This document shows positions 8,290-18,463 of a stretch of DNA of 64,000 nucleotides, one piece after another (within the stretch, counting starts at the first letter, position 1; each line of letters starts with the position of its first letter). The position numbers and the translations under genes were made by a program. Under the pieces are notes generated by a model. That model was not told where the DNA came from. It searched no databases and was given only the letters and a program-made list of their open reading frames with translations. This stretch comes from Kineothrix sp. MB12-C1 (lineage in GTDB: Bacteria; Bacillota; Clostridia; Lachnospirales; Lachnospiraceae), in NCBI RefSeq assembly GCF_030863805.1, contig NZ_CP132957.1, positions 2,480,001 through 2,544,000 on the forward strand. Direction: 5' to 3'.

Positions 8290-9120
8290 ATGAAAAGAAG
8301 AAAGACAATTACCACCTTATTAATACATACGTTTTTAGTGTTAGGTGCTTGCATTATGATGCTGCCATTTTTATGGATGGTGATAACATCTCTAAAAACA
8401 ATAAGTGAATCTACATCTATGAATCCATTCGTATTTTTCCCGAGGGAAGCACAATGGGATAATTACAAAACGGTAATTCAACAGAATGATTTTATACAGT
8501 TATATTTCAATACCTTTGCGATGATGGGCCTCCGTGTAATTTGTGCAGTGCTATTCAGTGCAATGGCAGCCTATGCATTTGCCAGACTGAAGTTCCCCGG
8601 AAGAGATTTTTTCTTTAGCCTAGTGTTATTTCAGATGATGGTACCGGTTCAAATTTTTATCGTTCCACAGTATTTAATGATTGATAGATTGGGGCTACGT
8701 AACACGATTTTCGCGCTGGTATTTCCTGGATTGGTAAGTGCGTTTGGAACATTTCTCCTGCGGCAATTTTTCATGGGGCTTCCAAAGGAACTGGAAGAAT
8801 CGGCAAGGTTAGATGGGTGTAACATCGGTCAGACTTTTTGGAAAGTAATGCTTCCATTGACGAAATCGGGATTGATAGCATTGGCTATCTTTACTGCTCT
8901 TTTTTCATTTAAGGACTTAATGTGGCCGATGATAGTCAATTCTAACTCTGATGCAGCTACATTATCTTCAGCATTGGCGAAAATTTCAAGTGCATATTCT
9001 GTAAATTATCCACAGTTAATGGCAGCAGCAGTCTTGGCTATTTGGCCAATGATGCTGATTTACATTATTTTTCAGAGACAGTTTATTGAGGGAGTTGCAA
9101 CATCAGGAGGAAAGTTATAG
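8290..9120 (+). CDS. sugar ABC transporter permease, MalG type (alpha-galactoside importer)
   Basis: Partner membrane subunit, 276 residues. It has six predicted membrane segments, the EAA loop ESARLDGCNIGQTFWKVMLP and the C terminus FIEGVATSGGKL. An AGGAGG site precedes the ATG. The stop codon at 9118-9120 directly abuts the ATG of the GH36 gene, so the two are translationally linked. Confidence 0.9.
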   Translation: MKRRKTITTLLIHTFLVLGACIMMLPFLWMVITSLKTISESTSMNPFVFFPREAQWDNYKTVIQQNDFIQLYFNTFAMMGLRVICAVLFSAMAAYAFARLKFPGRDFFFSLVLFQMMVPVQIFIVPQYLMIDRLGLRNTIFALVFPGLVSAFGTFLLRQFFMGLPKELEESARLDGCNIGQTFWKVMLPLTKSGLIALAIFTALFSFKDLMWPMIVNSNSDAATLSSALAKISSAYSVNYPQLMAAAVLAIWPMMLIYIIFQRQFIEGVATSGGKL

Positions 9121-11346
9121 ATGGCCATTATATTTTCGGAGCAAACGAGAGAGTTTCATTTATTTAATCACCAAATTAGTTACATTATGAAAGTATTGCC
9201 CAATGGGCAGATGGGGAATTTATATTATGGCAAAAAGATAAAACATAAAAATAATTATTCCTATTTGCTGGAAGGAGGACACCGTTCTTTGGCAGTGTAC
9301 TGCGAGGAGAATGAGTATTTCTTCAGTCCTCAGTATACGAGGATGGAATATCCATGTACCGGAATGGGTGATTTTAGAGAGCCTGCTTTTGAACTTCTTC
9401 AGGAAAACGGAAGCAGAATCACCAATTTCCAATATCAGTCCCATATTATTTATAAAGGAAAGAATCGACTTTCAGGACTTCCGGCTTTATATGTGGAAGA
9501 TGAGGACGAGGCAGAAACAATAGAAATTACCTTAACAGATTCCTTGTTAAAGGTAGATTGCATTTTACAATATAGCATATTCAGAGACTACCCTGTGATT
9601 GCGAGAAGTGTAAAGTTCTATAATCATGGCAATGAAAAAGTAACATTGGATAGGGTATTGAGTGCGAGTATCGATTTGCCGGATGCAGAATATGAAATGA
9701 TTCAGTTGTCAGGGGCATGGGCGAGAGAAAGGGATGTTATATGCCGGAAGCTGAATGTGGGTGTGCAGGGAATTAATAGCAGGCGGGGAATTAGTAGCGC
9801 CGAACAAAATCCTTTTATAGCGCTTAAGCGCCCGGAAACGAATGAATTCTCAGGTGAAGCAATAGGATTCAGTTTGATTTACAGCGGGAACCATATGGAA
9901 TCGGTGGAAGTGGATACCTGTAATATGTCGAGAATTCAAATAGGAATTCACCCGGAGGGCTTCTCTTGGCTACTGAAGCCGGAGGAATCGTTCCAAAGTC
10001 CGGAAGCGGTATTGGTGTATTCCGATCAGGGGATGAACGGAATGAGCCAGACCTTTCACAGAATCTATCGCAGTCGTCTGGTGCGTGGTCTGTGGAGGGA
10101 TAGAGAGCGCCCTATCTTAATAAATAACTGGGAGGCTACCGGGCCGCAATTTACGGAGCGGCAAGTTTTGGATATTGCCTCAACAGCCAAAAAAATGGGA
10201 ATAGAGCTCTTTGTTTTGGATGATGGCTGGTTTGGAAAAAGGGACGATGATAAATCAGGTCTTGGAGATTGGTATGTAACAGATTATGATAAGCTTCCGG
10301 AGGGAATAGAAGGGCTGGCTAAGAAGATTAATGCCATGGGTATGGATTTCGGCTTGTGGTTTGAGCCGGAGATGATAAATAAGGATTCGGATTTATTTAG
10401 AGAACATTCCGATTGGATTCTGTCAGCGCCGGGAAGGAAGGCATCCCCAAGCAGAAACCAATATGTATTGGACTTCACAAGCGAGAAAGTGGTGGAATAT
10501 ATCTATAACTTGATGGAGCGAGTGTTGATGAATGCTCCTATAACATATGTGAAATGGGATATGAACCGTTACCTTTCGGAAGTCTATTCCACCGCCCACA
10601 AGGCAGGGGAGCAAGGAAAAGTATTCCACAAGTACATACTTGGAGTTTATCGGTTGTATGAGCTCTTAATAGAAAAGTTTCCGGAAGTATTATTTGAATC
10701 CTGTTCCAGCGGAGGGGCCAGATTTGATCCGGGGATGCTCTATTATGCACCGCAGACATGGACCAGCGATAATACGGATGCAATAGAACGTATTAAAATT
10801 CAGTATGGAACATCTTTTGTATACCCTTTAAGCAGCATAGGAGCACATGTTTCCGAAGTTCCTAATCAGCAAGTAGGCAGAGTGACACCGCTGGAAACAA
10901 GAGGAAATGTGGCGCAATTCGGAATGCTCGGATATGAATTGGACCTGCAGAGGCTAACAGAGAGGGAGCGGCAAATAATAAAAGAACAAGTAGAGTTTCA
11001 TAAGAAATATAGAAAGCTAATTATGAGCGGCGATTTTTATAGGTTGCAAAATCCGTTCGAAGGAAAAGCAGGTGCATGGATGGTAGTGTCGCAAGACAAG
11101 AACGAAGCGTTCGTTGGATTTTATAAAATATTGAGTATAGCCAATGAAGAATGGATACGCCTGAAGCTAACCGGCTTGGATGAGAACAAAAGATATATTT
11201 TGGATGAAGATGAGTCCGAATGGTTTGGCGGAGATGAATTAATGCATGCAGGAATGGTCATATGTAAAGAGGACCTGTGCGGCCGCGGGAGAGATTTTAG
11301 CTCGAGGATTTATCGATTAAAGTCTTGCATGGGCCAGGAAGGCTAG
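9121..11346 (+). CDS. alpha-galactosidase, GH36, intracellular
   Basis: Hydrolyses terminal alpha-1,6-galactose from raffinose-type sugars or galactomannan oligosaccharides. It has 741 residues, the usual length for bacterial GH36 enzymes. There is no signal peptide, so it acts in the cytoplasm on imported sugars. An N-terminal beta-sandwich (about 1-330) precedes the (beta/alpha)8 barrel. VLDDGWFG, YVKWDMN (Asp480, nucleophile by family) and SDNTDA (Asp550, acid/base by family) are all present, as is the CSSGGARFDPGM loop. Its start abuts the permease stop. A second GH36 at 27849 is a clear paralogue, tied to the mannan locus. Confidence 0.93.
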   Translation: MAIIFSEQTREFHLFNHQISYIMKVLPNGQMGNLYYGKKIKHKNNYSYLLEGGHRSLAVYCEENEYFFSPQYTRMEYPCTGMGDFREPAFELLQENGSRITNFQYQSHIIYKGKNRLSGLPALYVEDEDEAETIEITLTDSLLKVDCILQYSIFRDYPVIARSVKFYNHGNEKVTLDRVLSASIDLPDAEYEMIQLSGAWARERDVICRKLNVGVQGINSRRGISSAEQNPFIALKRPETNEFSGEAIGFSLIYSGNHMESVEVDTCNMSRIQIGIHPEGFSWLLKPEESFQSPEAVLVYSDQGMNGMSQTFHRIYRSRLVRGLWRDRERPILINNWEATGPQFTERQVLDIASTAKKMGIELFVLDDGWFGKRDDDKSGLGDWYVTDYDKLPEGIEGLAKKINAMGMDFGLWFEPEMINKDSDLFREHSDWILSAPGRKASPSRNQYVLDFTSEKVVEYIYNLMERVLMNAPITYVKWDMNRYLSEVYSTAHKAGEQGKVFHKYILGVYRLYELLIEKFPEVLFESCSSGGARFDPGMLYYAPQTWTSDNTDAIERIKIQYGTSFVYPLSSIGAHVSEVPNQQVGRVTPLETRGNVAQFGMLGYELDLQRLTERERQIIKEQVEFHKKYRKLIMSGDFYRLQNPFEGKAGAWMVVSQDKNEAFVGFYKILSIANEEWIRLKLTGLDENKRYILDEDESEWFGGDELMHAGMVICKEDLCGRGRDFSSRIYRLKSCMGQEG

Positions 11347-11402
11347 TATAAATTATTGTAAATAAGGATGCCGTAATAGTCTTTTACTAAAGGAAAGTAA
11401 AA

Positions 11403-13106
11403 ATGAGAGAATATAAACAAAGAAAATGGATGTCTATAAAGGCAAAAGTGCTCGCATTGGTACTTGTATCAATAGCGTTCACGATAGCTATTGTTTTATC
11501 CCTGGTCATGTCCATTGTCGGAAGAAGTTATAATCAAATATTGCGGAATTATATGTCCGATGTATGTGATACGACAGGTGCCAATATCGATGAAGCTATT
11601 TCGAGAAGTATAGCGGCGAATATGGTACTTAATAAAGAGGCGTTGGAGAGATTAATAGGCAAAGTTCAGATTAATGGTGTTGAGTCCAGTTATGCGTATG
11701 TATTTTTGGCAGATGGAACAATGTTATATCATCCGGATTCAGATAAAATTGGAAAAGCAATAAAGAATGATTGGTCAGACAATCTTCTCTCGAATATTGC
11801 TACTCATGATATTCCTGAAAATGATGTAGTTATAATAACAGATGATGGAATAGAAAGATATGCCGCCTATTATATTATTAGGAATGCCACGGCTGTGCTT
11901 GTTATCACTGCGGATAAATCAGAGGTATTAAGTTCTGTGGATAGAATTTTTTCTTCAGTTGTTCTATGTGGAATTATCGCCTTTATAATAATTGGAATTA
12001 TTGCCTATGGCATAGCAGAACATATTATCCGGCCATTATTAAAGCTTACATCAGTAATAAAACGATTTGCTATGCTAGATTTCACTGAAAAAGTACATAA
12101 CTTGCAAATTACAAATCGTAAAGATGAAATGGGACAAATTGCAAATACAATCGATGAGCTCCGTGAAAGGCTAGTAAACATTGTTTCCCAGATTAAGCAG
12201 CAGAGTATGATTCTTTATGAAGCATCCTATAATTTGGATAATAATGCAGATTTAGCAGTATCTTCGGTAAAATGTGTGGAAAAAGCAATAGATGAAATTG
12301 TGGCAGAAACAACAAATCAGGCTGATAAAACGGAAAGTGCAACGGAAGATATCGTTAATATTGGCAACCTGATCAGAGGTACCAATTCCGAAGTAACCCA
12401 GTTGATACAAAAAATGAATCTGATGAAAGAATCGATTGATGAAGCTACGAACACTTTGGATGAGTTGAATGATATAAATAAACACGCAATTAACTCGATC
12501 GGAGTGATATATGAGCAGACAAACACAACGAATGATTCCGCCATGAGAATTCAGGAAGCAACTAAAATAATTGCTGCTATCGCTGAAGAAACAAATCTAT
12601 TATCGCTAAATGCCTCAATTGAGGCAGCGAGATCCGGGGAAACAGGAAGAGGCTTCGCGGTCGTAGCTTCCCAGATAAAGAAACTTGCAGAACAATCAAG
12701 TGCGTCAGCTCAGCAAATTGAGAATATAATCAAGGTTCTAATTAGTAATTCTCAAAAAGCAGTTCTTACAATGAATGAAGTAAAGATAATTATGGAAAAG
12801 CAGAATAAAAATGTAGCGGAGACAGAAAGGATATTTGAAAAGATACTCGATGGGATAAGTCATTCATTTTTATCTGTGAATAAAATTGCATCTAGCTCCT
12901 CACAGCTAGATGAGGCGAGGGGCTGTGTTACACAAGCGGTTCAAAGCTTGGCAGCAATTGCCAGAAAAAATGCAGAAAATACAGAGGAAACATCGGTATC
13001 CGTTAGCGAGTTCAGGAATACGACCCAAGAAGTCAAGGATAATTCCCATCAGTTAAAAGTTGTTGCTGACATATTAGAAAAAAATATGAGCATGTTTCAA
13101 TTATAA
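11403..13106 (+). CDS. methyl-accepting chemotaxis protein with Cache-type sensor
   Basis: Chemoreceptor of 567 residues. Membrane helices lie near residues 14-37 and 184-205 and enclose an extracellular domain of about 145 residues. Its segment YAYVFLADGTMLYHPDSD resembles single Cache/PAS-like sensors. A HAMP domain (about 206-258) and the cytoplasmic signalling domain follow, with the conserved tip [17 protein letters not shown]. It lies 56 bp after the GH36 gene without a terminator between, so it may be co-transcribed with the alpha-galactoside operon. It is only distantly related to the receptors at 21031 and 41650. The ligand is unknown. Confidence 0.9.
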   Translation: MREYKQRKWMSIKAKVLALVLVSIAFTIAIVLSLVMSIVGRSYNQILRNYMSDVCDTTGANIDEAISRSIAANMVLNKEALERLIGKVQINGVESSYAYVFLADGTMLYHPDSDKIGKAIKNDWSDNLLSNIATHDIPENDVVIITDDGIERYAAYYIIRNATAVLVITADKSEVLSSVDRIFSSVVLCGIIAFIIIGIIAYGIAEHIIRPLLKLTSVIKRFAMLDFTEKVHNLQITNRKDEMGQIANTIDELRERLVNIVSQIKQQSMILYEASYNLDNNADLAVSSVKCVEKAIDEIVAETTNQADKTESATEDIVNIGNLIRGTNSEVTQLIQKMNLMKESIDEATNTLDELNDINKHAINSIGVIYEQTNTTNDSAMRIQEATKIIAAIAEETNLLSLNASIEAARSGETGRGFAVVASQIKKLAEQSSASAQQIENIIKVLISNSQKAVLTMNEVKIIMEKQNKNVAETERIFEKILDGISHSFLSVNKIASSSSQLDEARGCVTQAVQSLAAIARKNAENTEETSVSVSEFRNTTQEVKDNSHQLKVVADILEKNMSMFQL

Positions 13107-13416
13107 ACTAGTATAATTTGTTTTATATTATTTTATCAGGTCAGGCAAATGATTAAGTATAATATTTGTATGACCTTGTCCTTAGGGATATGAGTTAACT
13201 CATCTTCGAGGTAGCTTCCAGTTCTAAAGCAGGAAATCTTATTGCAAAGAAGGCATAAAGTGAGCACCTTAAATAAAGGCAAAAATGTATAGTAAATGAT
13301 TAAAAAGTATATTAGAAATTAACACTCCTCATGTTACAATGAAAAAACATGGGGAGTTTTTATTTACTTTAAAACTTTATAAATACATATGTTGGTTTGT
13401 GATAGGGGTGAAACAC
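13107..13416 (+). other. 310-bp non-coding leader ahead of the sensor kinase gene
   Basis: AT-rich stretch between the chemoreceptor and the kinase. TATAAT occurs at 13158-13163 but lacks a clear -35. A bulged stem, GAGGTAGCTT (from about 13207) with GTGAGCACCTT (to about 13271), is possible. The region ends in the terminator-like hairpin at 13321. It may be a short non-coding RNA or an attenuated leader; no known riboswitch class was recognised. Confidence 0.4.
13321..13365 (+). terminator. intrinsic terminator upstream of the sensor kinase
   Basis: AACACTCCTCATG pairs with CATGGGGAGTTTT, with G-U pairs, and is followed by TTTTTATTT. It lies about 50 bp before the kinase start, so it ends the upstream transcript or attenuates the downstream one. 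It also rules out a kinase start at 13339, which falls inside the hairpin. Confidence 0.7.
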
Positions 13417-15144
13417 ATGTCAATAAAGAAAAAAATCTTTTTAGTAGTCTCCGTAGTATTAATATTAAGTGGAATTATCATAACATCGGTATGGTATCGG
13501 GTCAGCAGTAACCTAACGGATACTTATTTGAGAAATATATCGGAAAGTACGATGTTGGATGCTTGTCATGCATTTGAATATTTATTAGAAGATACTTCGT
13601 ATATGGCATCGATGATATCCTTGAACAAAAACAATATAGTTCAGCCCATGGAAGAATTAAATGAAAATGTGATAATGACTAAGGGGCAATGGAATCAGGA
13701 ATATTTGAAAAATAAGAGGGTTATAGAACGCTTTATCAAGGGATTGAATGGTTATAAATATTATATTGTAGGAATTACTATAGTTGTTAAAGAAGACTGT
13801 GTATTTTCTAGTTCACATTTAATGCAAGATCATGAACAACTATATGAAAAGATTGTAGAGCTGGACCAAGAGACGTTGAAGACCAATATGGTTATGATGG
13901 ATCCTATTCATGTTGAGGGGGGCAAATCGACGTATTCCAGCAATTATGTGGTCCCGGCAATTAGAGGAATTACAGATTGGCACAAGAATTTATTGGGCTA
14001 TGTCGTTCTATATTTTGATTACGGAGTGATAGAGCAGATGTTCTCGGCCAATCTTCCGGAGGGTAGTAAGTTCCAGGTAGTAAATGAAAATAAATCCATG
14101 ATATTTTCAAATTGCGGCGATGAAATATTGGAGGGGAAATATCGGGAGAAAGGCTTTGTTTATAATACTTTTGAAGCAAAGGATGTAGGATGGACCTTCA
14201 CTATGGCAATACCGTCAGATTATTATATTCGAGATATCCATCGAACGGCACTGCTCACGATGGTATTGATGATTATTATATTGATTTTGGCGGGAACAGT
14301 AGCGATTCTTATTATATCGAAAATGACAATGGAGATTACGTTATTAAGAAATAGTATGGAAGAGGTCTCTCAGGGGAATCTGAAGATTGTGTATCCGGTC
14401 AGGAGTAAAGATGAAATAGGTCAGATGGGACGTACATTCAATCATATGGTATCCAGAATTAAGGAATTAATGGAGAAAGTTGCGGAAGAAGAAAAACAGA
14501 AACGCAAAGTAGAAATGGATTTCCTGCAAGCACAAATAAATCCTCATTTTATTTCTAATGCACTGAATACGGTAATCTGGATGGCCAAAATACAAAATGC
14601 GGATAATTTAGTGCCGCTTATCACTTCTCTGAATTCATTGCTTCAAAGTGCTATGCATCAGGAACAAAATATTATTCCGTTGAAAGACGAACTGGCTTAT
14701 GTGGATAATTATCTTACAATGATAGAGTATGGTGGAGGATATGATTTCCTGGTGGAAAAGGATATTACAGGCGAAGAGATAGAGTCACTGCATGTCCCTA
14801 AGTTTATTTTACAGCCCATAGTAGAAAATGCAGTTTACCACGGAATACCAAAGGATTTATCCCGACAAGGAATTATCAGAATATGTGCGGAAGTAAAAGA
14901 AGAAAAGTTATATATAACTGTTGAGGACAACGGAGATGGGATGACGAAGGAGCAGATGAAGGGGATTCTCAGCAAAAAAACCAGAAAAGAGAGTACCTTT
15001 AACGGTATTGGGGTGCAGAATGTTAATGAAAGAATAAAGCTGTTCTTTGGGAATGAATATGGGCTTCACTACGAAAGCAAAGAGGGCATTTATACAAGAG
15101 CGGTATTTGTGCTTCCCGTTGTTGAGGAAGGAGGAAATATATGA
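13417..15144 (+). CDS. sensor histidine kinase, YesM/LytS type
   Basis: Membrane sensor kinase of 575 residues. Helices lie near residues 7-29 and 278-302, with an extracellular domain of about 250 residues. A HAMP region follows, then the His_kinase box QINPHFISNALNT with the phospho-acceptor His377, then an ATPase domain with VENAVYHGI and VEDNGDGM. The start at 13417 is chosen for the GGGGTG site and because an earlier in-frame codon at 13339 lies inside a terminator. Its stop overlaps the next gene by ATGA, so kinase and regulator are translationally coupled. It presumably senses a glycan or binding protein and controls the importer-GH43 genes downstream. Confidence 0.92.
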   Translation: MSIKKKIFLVVSVVLILSGIIITSVWYRVSSNLTDTYLRNISESTMLDACHAFEYLLEDTSYMASMISLNKNNIVQPMEELNENVIMTKGQWNQEYLKNKRVIERFIKGLNGYKYYIVGITIVVKEDCVFSSSHLMQDHEQLYEKIVELDQETLKTNMVMMDPIHVEGGKSTYSSNYVVPAIRGITDWHKNLLGYVVLYFDYGVIEQMFSANLPEGSKFQVVNENKSMIFSNCGDEILEGKYREKGFVYNTFEAKDVGWTFTMAIPSDYYIRDIHRTALLTMVLMIIILILAGTVAILIISKMTMEITLLRNSMEEVSQGNLKIVYPVRSKDEIGQMGRTFNHMVSRIKELMEKVAEEEKQKRKVEMDFLQAQINPHFISNALNTVIWMAKIQNADNLVPLITSLNSLLQSAMHQEQNIIPLKDELAYVDNYLTMIEYGGGYDFLVEKDITGEEIESLHVPKFILQPIVENAVYHGIPKDLSRQGIIRICAEVKEEKLYITVEDNGDGMTKEQMKGILSKKTRKESTFNGIGVQNVNERIKLFFGNEYGLHYESKEGIYTRAVFVLPVVEEGGNI

Positions 15145-16688
15145 CGAAAATTAAGTTGATAATCGTTGATGACGAGATGACTAGCAGGAATACGATAAAG
15201 AAACTACTGGAAGACAATGCAGAATATGAAGTTGTGGCGGATTTTTCTGATGGAAAAACGGCAATTGAATGGCTTAGGAAAAACGAAATAGATATCATGC
15301 TATGCGATATGCAAATGCAGGAAATAAATGGTGTGGAATTGATGCGGATGGTACATGTGATCAACGAATTTCTTCCAATAATAGTGATTAGTGCATTCGA
15401 TGACTTTAAGTTTGTAAGGGGAAGCTTGATTAACGGTGCTGCTAATTATCTTCTAAAACATGAACTGACGAAAGAAAATCTTATAAGAACACTTTATCAG
15501 GTTAGAGAGAAATATAGGATAGTACCGGAGGAAAGGATGCTTTATCACCGTATCGGTTACTGTATCAAAGATAAGAATGAATTTAAAGCAGAAGTTATTA
15601 AGGAAATGTCTGATAAGAAGTTCATTGATTTTACATATCACAATGTTGTTCCGTTAGCAGTCAGCCCGGATTATTTATTTTCAGAGGGTGTGATGCCTTC
15701 AGAGTATAAGCAAGAACTCGGCAAAGCTGTAATCGATATTCTTGGACAGATATTGGGGCGGGAATATCAATATGTAGTCTATTTTACCAAACAAGCACAT
15801 CTTATACTTTTGTTATCTTTTGCAGGTATAACAAGTACTCTTCTTATTATAAATGTAGTAAAGAACCTAACAGGAAGATTACAAAGACAGATTATTCGAA
15901 TGTTAGATACAACAGTGACAATGGTGGTAGGCGAAGCGCAGGCAAATCTGGAAGCTGCAGTACAGGAAGCATACCGTTTAGATGAGATATTGAAGGATAA
16001 ATTCTATTTTGGAGGAAACCGTATCATATCCGCCGCAGTTTCCGGGAAAATTAAATACCGTAAAGAAGAAATACCGGAAAGCCTTTGGAAGCAGCTTAAC
16101 TTCGAGCTTTCTGATTGGAAACGGGATAGTACGGATGTATTAAATGAAATATTTTCATATATGGAAGAAGTGCGGATGGATAGAGAGTATGTATACCATT
16201 TTTGTGAAAAGGTAATCGGACTTATGCAGGAACAAGGAATGCTAATGGAAGAAGAGAAGGAAAGGGTTCTTAGGCGCATTAGGGAAAACGAAATCTTTGA
16301 GCAGATACGGATTGAAATAATGGAGTGGTATAATAGCAGGAAGCTGCATGCCGAAGGGGAAAAAGATAAATATTCGGCCATCGTACAAAGAACCGTAGAT
16401 TATATTTCCAAAAATTATGACAAAGATATATCGCTTGAGAGATGCGCAGAAGAAGTGGGAAGCAGCTATACGTATTTGAGCAGGGCATTTAAGCAGGAGA
16501 CGGGAATGCGCTTTGTGGAATTTCTCAATGAACAGAGAGTGAATAAAGCCAAAAGTCTATTGCTGAGAAATAACATAACAATGAAAGAAGTAGCGGGGCA
16601 GGCAGGGTTCCGTAATTATAACTATTTCTTTAAGGTGTTTAAGGAAAATGAGGGGATGACACCGGCAGAATTCATAGCAAAAAATTAG
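15141..16688 (+). CDS. response regulator, YesN type (receiver plus AraC DNA-binding domain)
   Basis: Partner of the kinase, 515 residues. The receiver domain (about 1-120) has the acidic pair DDE near residue 10 and phospho-acceptor Asp56 in LCDMQM. A long middle region (about 130-400) follows, then an AraC-type double helix-turn-helix (about 410-515) ending VAGQAGFRNYNYFFKVFKE. The gene overlaps the kinase by 4 bp. It is expected to activate the transporter and GH43 genes starting about 95 bp downstream. Confidence 0.92.
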   Translation: MTKIKLIIVDDEMTSRNTIKKLLEDNAEYEVVADFSDGKTAIEWLRKNEIDIMLCDMQMQEINGVELMRMVHVINEFLPIIVISAFDDFKFVRGSLINGAANYLLKHELTKENLIRTLYQVREKYRIVPEERMLYHRIGYCIKDKNEFKAEVIKEMSDKKFIDFTYHNVVPLAVSPDYLFSEGVMPSEYKQELGKAVIDILGQILGREYQYVVYFTKQAHLILLLSFAGITSTLLIINVVKNLTGRLQRQIIRMLDTTVTMVVGEAQANLEAAVQEAYRLDEILKDKFYFGGNRIISAAVSGKIKYRKEEIPESLWKQLNFELSDWKRDSTDVLNEIFSYMEEVRMDREYVYHFCEKVIGLMQEQGMLMEEEKERVLRRIRENEIFEQIRIEIMEWYNSRKLHAEGEKDKYSAIVQRTVDYISKNYDKDISLERCAEEVGSSYTYLSRAFKQETGMRFVEFLNEQRVNKAKSLLLRNNITMKEVAGQAGFRNYNYFFKVFKENEGMTPAEFIAKN

Positions 16689-16733
16689 AGTATTTCAAAA
16701 AAAGTTGTTATCTTTTTTGCATGCAGTATTTCC

Positions 16734-16739
16734 TATAAT
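16734..16739 (+). promoter_or_regulatory. possible -10 box for the permease-SBP-GH43 unit
   Basis: TATAAT upstream of the permease at 16783, with no good -35 at the right distance. Such a promoter could depend on the YesN-type regulator encoded just upstream. Weak evidence. Confidence 0.35.
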
Positions 16740-16782
16740 ATGTTTAGGTTCACAAGTATGGAAAGGAGCATGGATATTCAAG

Positions 16783-17658
16783 ATGAACAAATTAGGGAAA
16801 AAGAACGATTGGTGGGCATACTTATTCATTCTGCCAATGATGGTGCTGTCTTTTGCACTTATTTATTATTGTATTATCTATACGATAGGAACGAGTTTTA
16901 CAGATTGGAATGGTATGTCCAAGGATATGAACTTTGTAGGGCTAAAGAATTACTCGAAGATGCTCAATGATAAGACATTTTGGACGGCGGTATTTAATAA
17001 CATTGTTTTCTTTTTCGGCACGGTCTTCGTGCAGGCGGCCGTAGGATTCTTTCTGGCGTTGCTGCTGAAGAATCGATTGCCGGGAAGCAATTTGTTCAAA
17101 GCAATTTATTTTATGCCTATTGCAATGGCAACATCGATTACTACTGCAATTTTTAAGATTATCATGGATCCGACGAATGGTACGTTAAACGTATTTTTGC
17201 GGGCAGTGGGATTAGATTTCATGGCAGTAAGCTGGCTGGGAGATAAAAGGTATGCACTTTTGGCTGTTATTATTGTAAATATATTTCAGTGGATGGGATT
17301 CTCTATGATTACCTATTATGCAGGGCTAATGGGATTGCCTGATGATGTGTATGAAGCGGCCAAAATCGATGGAGCGGGATTTTGGAGGACGACTTTTTCC
17401 ATAACACTTCCAATGTTGAAAGGAACAAGTAACGTATTGATTATCCTAGGTATAGTAGGTTCCCTTAAGACTTTCGATATTGTTAAGCTTCTGACGGCAG
17501 GAGGACCAGGACGCTCCACTACGGTACTCAATACCTATCTGTATGAAAAGGCATTCAAGGACTTTAATGCAGGAGGGGCAGCATCCATCGGTGTAGCGAT
17601 ATTAATCATAGCGGTTGCCATGTCATTTTTGCAAATTAGACTGGCAAAGGAGGACTGA
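16783..17658 (+). CDS. sugar ABC transporter permease, MalF type (YesMN-linked importer)
   Basis: Membrane subunit of 291 residues beginning MNKLGKKNDWWAYLFILPMM. The EAA loop reads EAAKIDGAGFWRTTFSITLP. The ATG at 16783 is chosen by family alignment; an AAGGAG lies rather far upstream (about 15 bases) and an in-frame TTG at 16705 has no site. The stop at 17658 is one base before the partner permease start. Gene order here is permease-permease-SBP, opposite to the other three importers in this window. Confidence 0.88.
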   Translation: MNKLGKKNDWWAYLFILPMMVLSFALIYYCIIYTIGTSFTDWNGMSKDMNFVGLKNYSKMLNDKTFWTAVFNNIVFFFGTVFVQAAVGFFLALLLKNRLPGSNLFKAIYFMPIAMATSITTAIFKIIMDPTNGTLNVFLRAVGLDFMAVSWLGDKRYALLAVIIVNIFQWMGFSMITYYAGLMGLPDDVYEAAKIDGAGFWRTTFSITLPMLKGTSNVLIILGIVGSLKTFDIVKLLTAGGPGRSTTVLNTYLYEKAFKDFNAGGAASIGVAILIIAVAMSFLQIRLAKED

Positions 17659-17659
17659 A

Positions 17660-18463
17660 ATGGCAAATAGTAAATGGAAAATGACAGCAGGGAGTTATAT
17701 TGTTTTTATTATATGTGCATTTATATGGATTCTGCCGATTGGAATTGCAATTGTAAAGTCGCTGCAAATCAGTGGACTTAGCAATTATACATATGTTTTA
17801 AGCTATGAAAAAATCAGCTATTTTAAAGTCATATTTAATAGTATGTTCATAGCTATATCCACAGCATTGTTAGTAACCCTTATTACAACATTATCGGCAT
17901 ATGCTTTTTCCAAAATGAAGTTTAAGGGAAGTAAATTAATCTACGGAGCAATTTTGGCTTGCCTTACGGTGCCGGTCGCAGCGGTAACAAGCCCTTTGTT
18001 CACCACAATTAAGAATTTTAATTTACTGGATAAACACTTGGGAGTAATTGTCCCGTTGGTAGCGTTTAACACACCGATGATGCTGCTTATGATAAAGAAC
18101 TATTTTGATACGATACCGGATGAACTTCTGGAAAGTGCCAGAATAGACGGGGCTTCTACTTTTCGCATTTGGTATGAATTCATGATGCCGCTTGGAAGTC
18201 CGATTATAGCGAATGTTATGGTTCTTACTTTTATCTATTCCTGGAATGATTATCTAATTCCTCTATTAGTAATGAGAAGTGAGAAAAATTATACAGTTAC
18301 ATTGGCGGCACAATATTTTGTATCCAGTACATATCAGAGTCCCGAAGATGTAGCGAGGATATATGCAGTTATGATGCTTCTGACGCTTCCGTCAATTTTG
18401 GTGTACCTGTTCAGTCAGAAGTTTCTTGTAGGTGGAATCACGGCAGGTTCGGTAAAAGGATAA
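17660..18463 (+). CDS. sugar ABC transporter permease, MalG type (YesMN-linked importer)
   Basis: Second membrane subunit, 267 residues, with EAA loop ESARIDGASTFRIWYEFMMP and C terminus FLVGGITAGSVKG. The ATG at 17660 follows an AAAGGAGG site; the frame runs further back into the upstream gene but without a start signal. It is followed after 93 bp by its binding protein gene. Confidence 0.9.
   Translation: MANSKWKMTAGSYIVFIICAFIWILPIGIAIVKSLQISGLSNYTYVLSYEKISYFKVIFNSMFIAISTALLVTLITTLSAYAFSKMKFKGSKLIYGAILACLTVPVAAVTSPLFTTIKNFNLLDKHLGVIVPLVAFNTPMMLLMIKNYFDTIPDELLESARIDGASTFRIWYEFMMPLGSPIIANVMVLTFIYSWNDYLIPLLVMRSEKNYTVTLAAQYFVSSTYQSPEDVARIYAVMMLLTLPSILVYLFSQKFLVGGITAGSVKG

Noticed and set aside
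13107-13416. Cyclic-di-GMP riboswitch or 6S RNA ahead of the kinase
   Set aside because: The conserved bases of these RNA classes that I know are not present; left as an unassigned leader.
13339-13416. Upstream start of the sensor kinase at 13339
   Set aside because: That codon lies inside an intrinsic terminator; the ATG at 13417 has a ribosome site and a normal membrane-helix N terminus.
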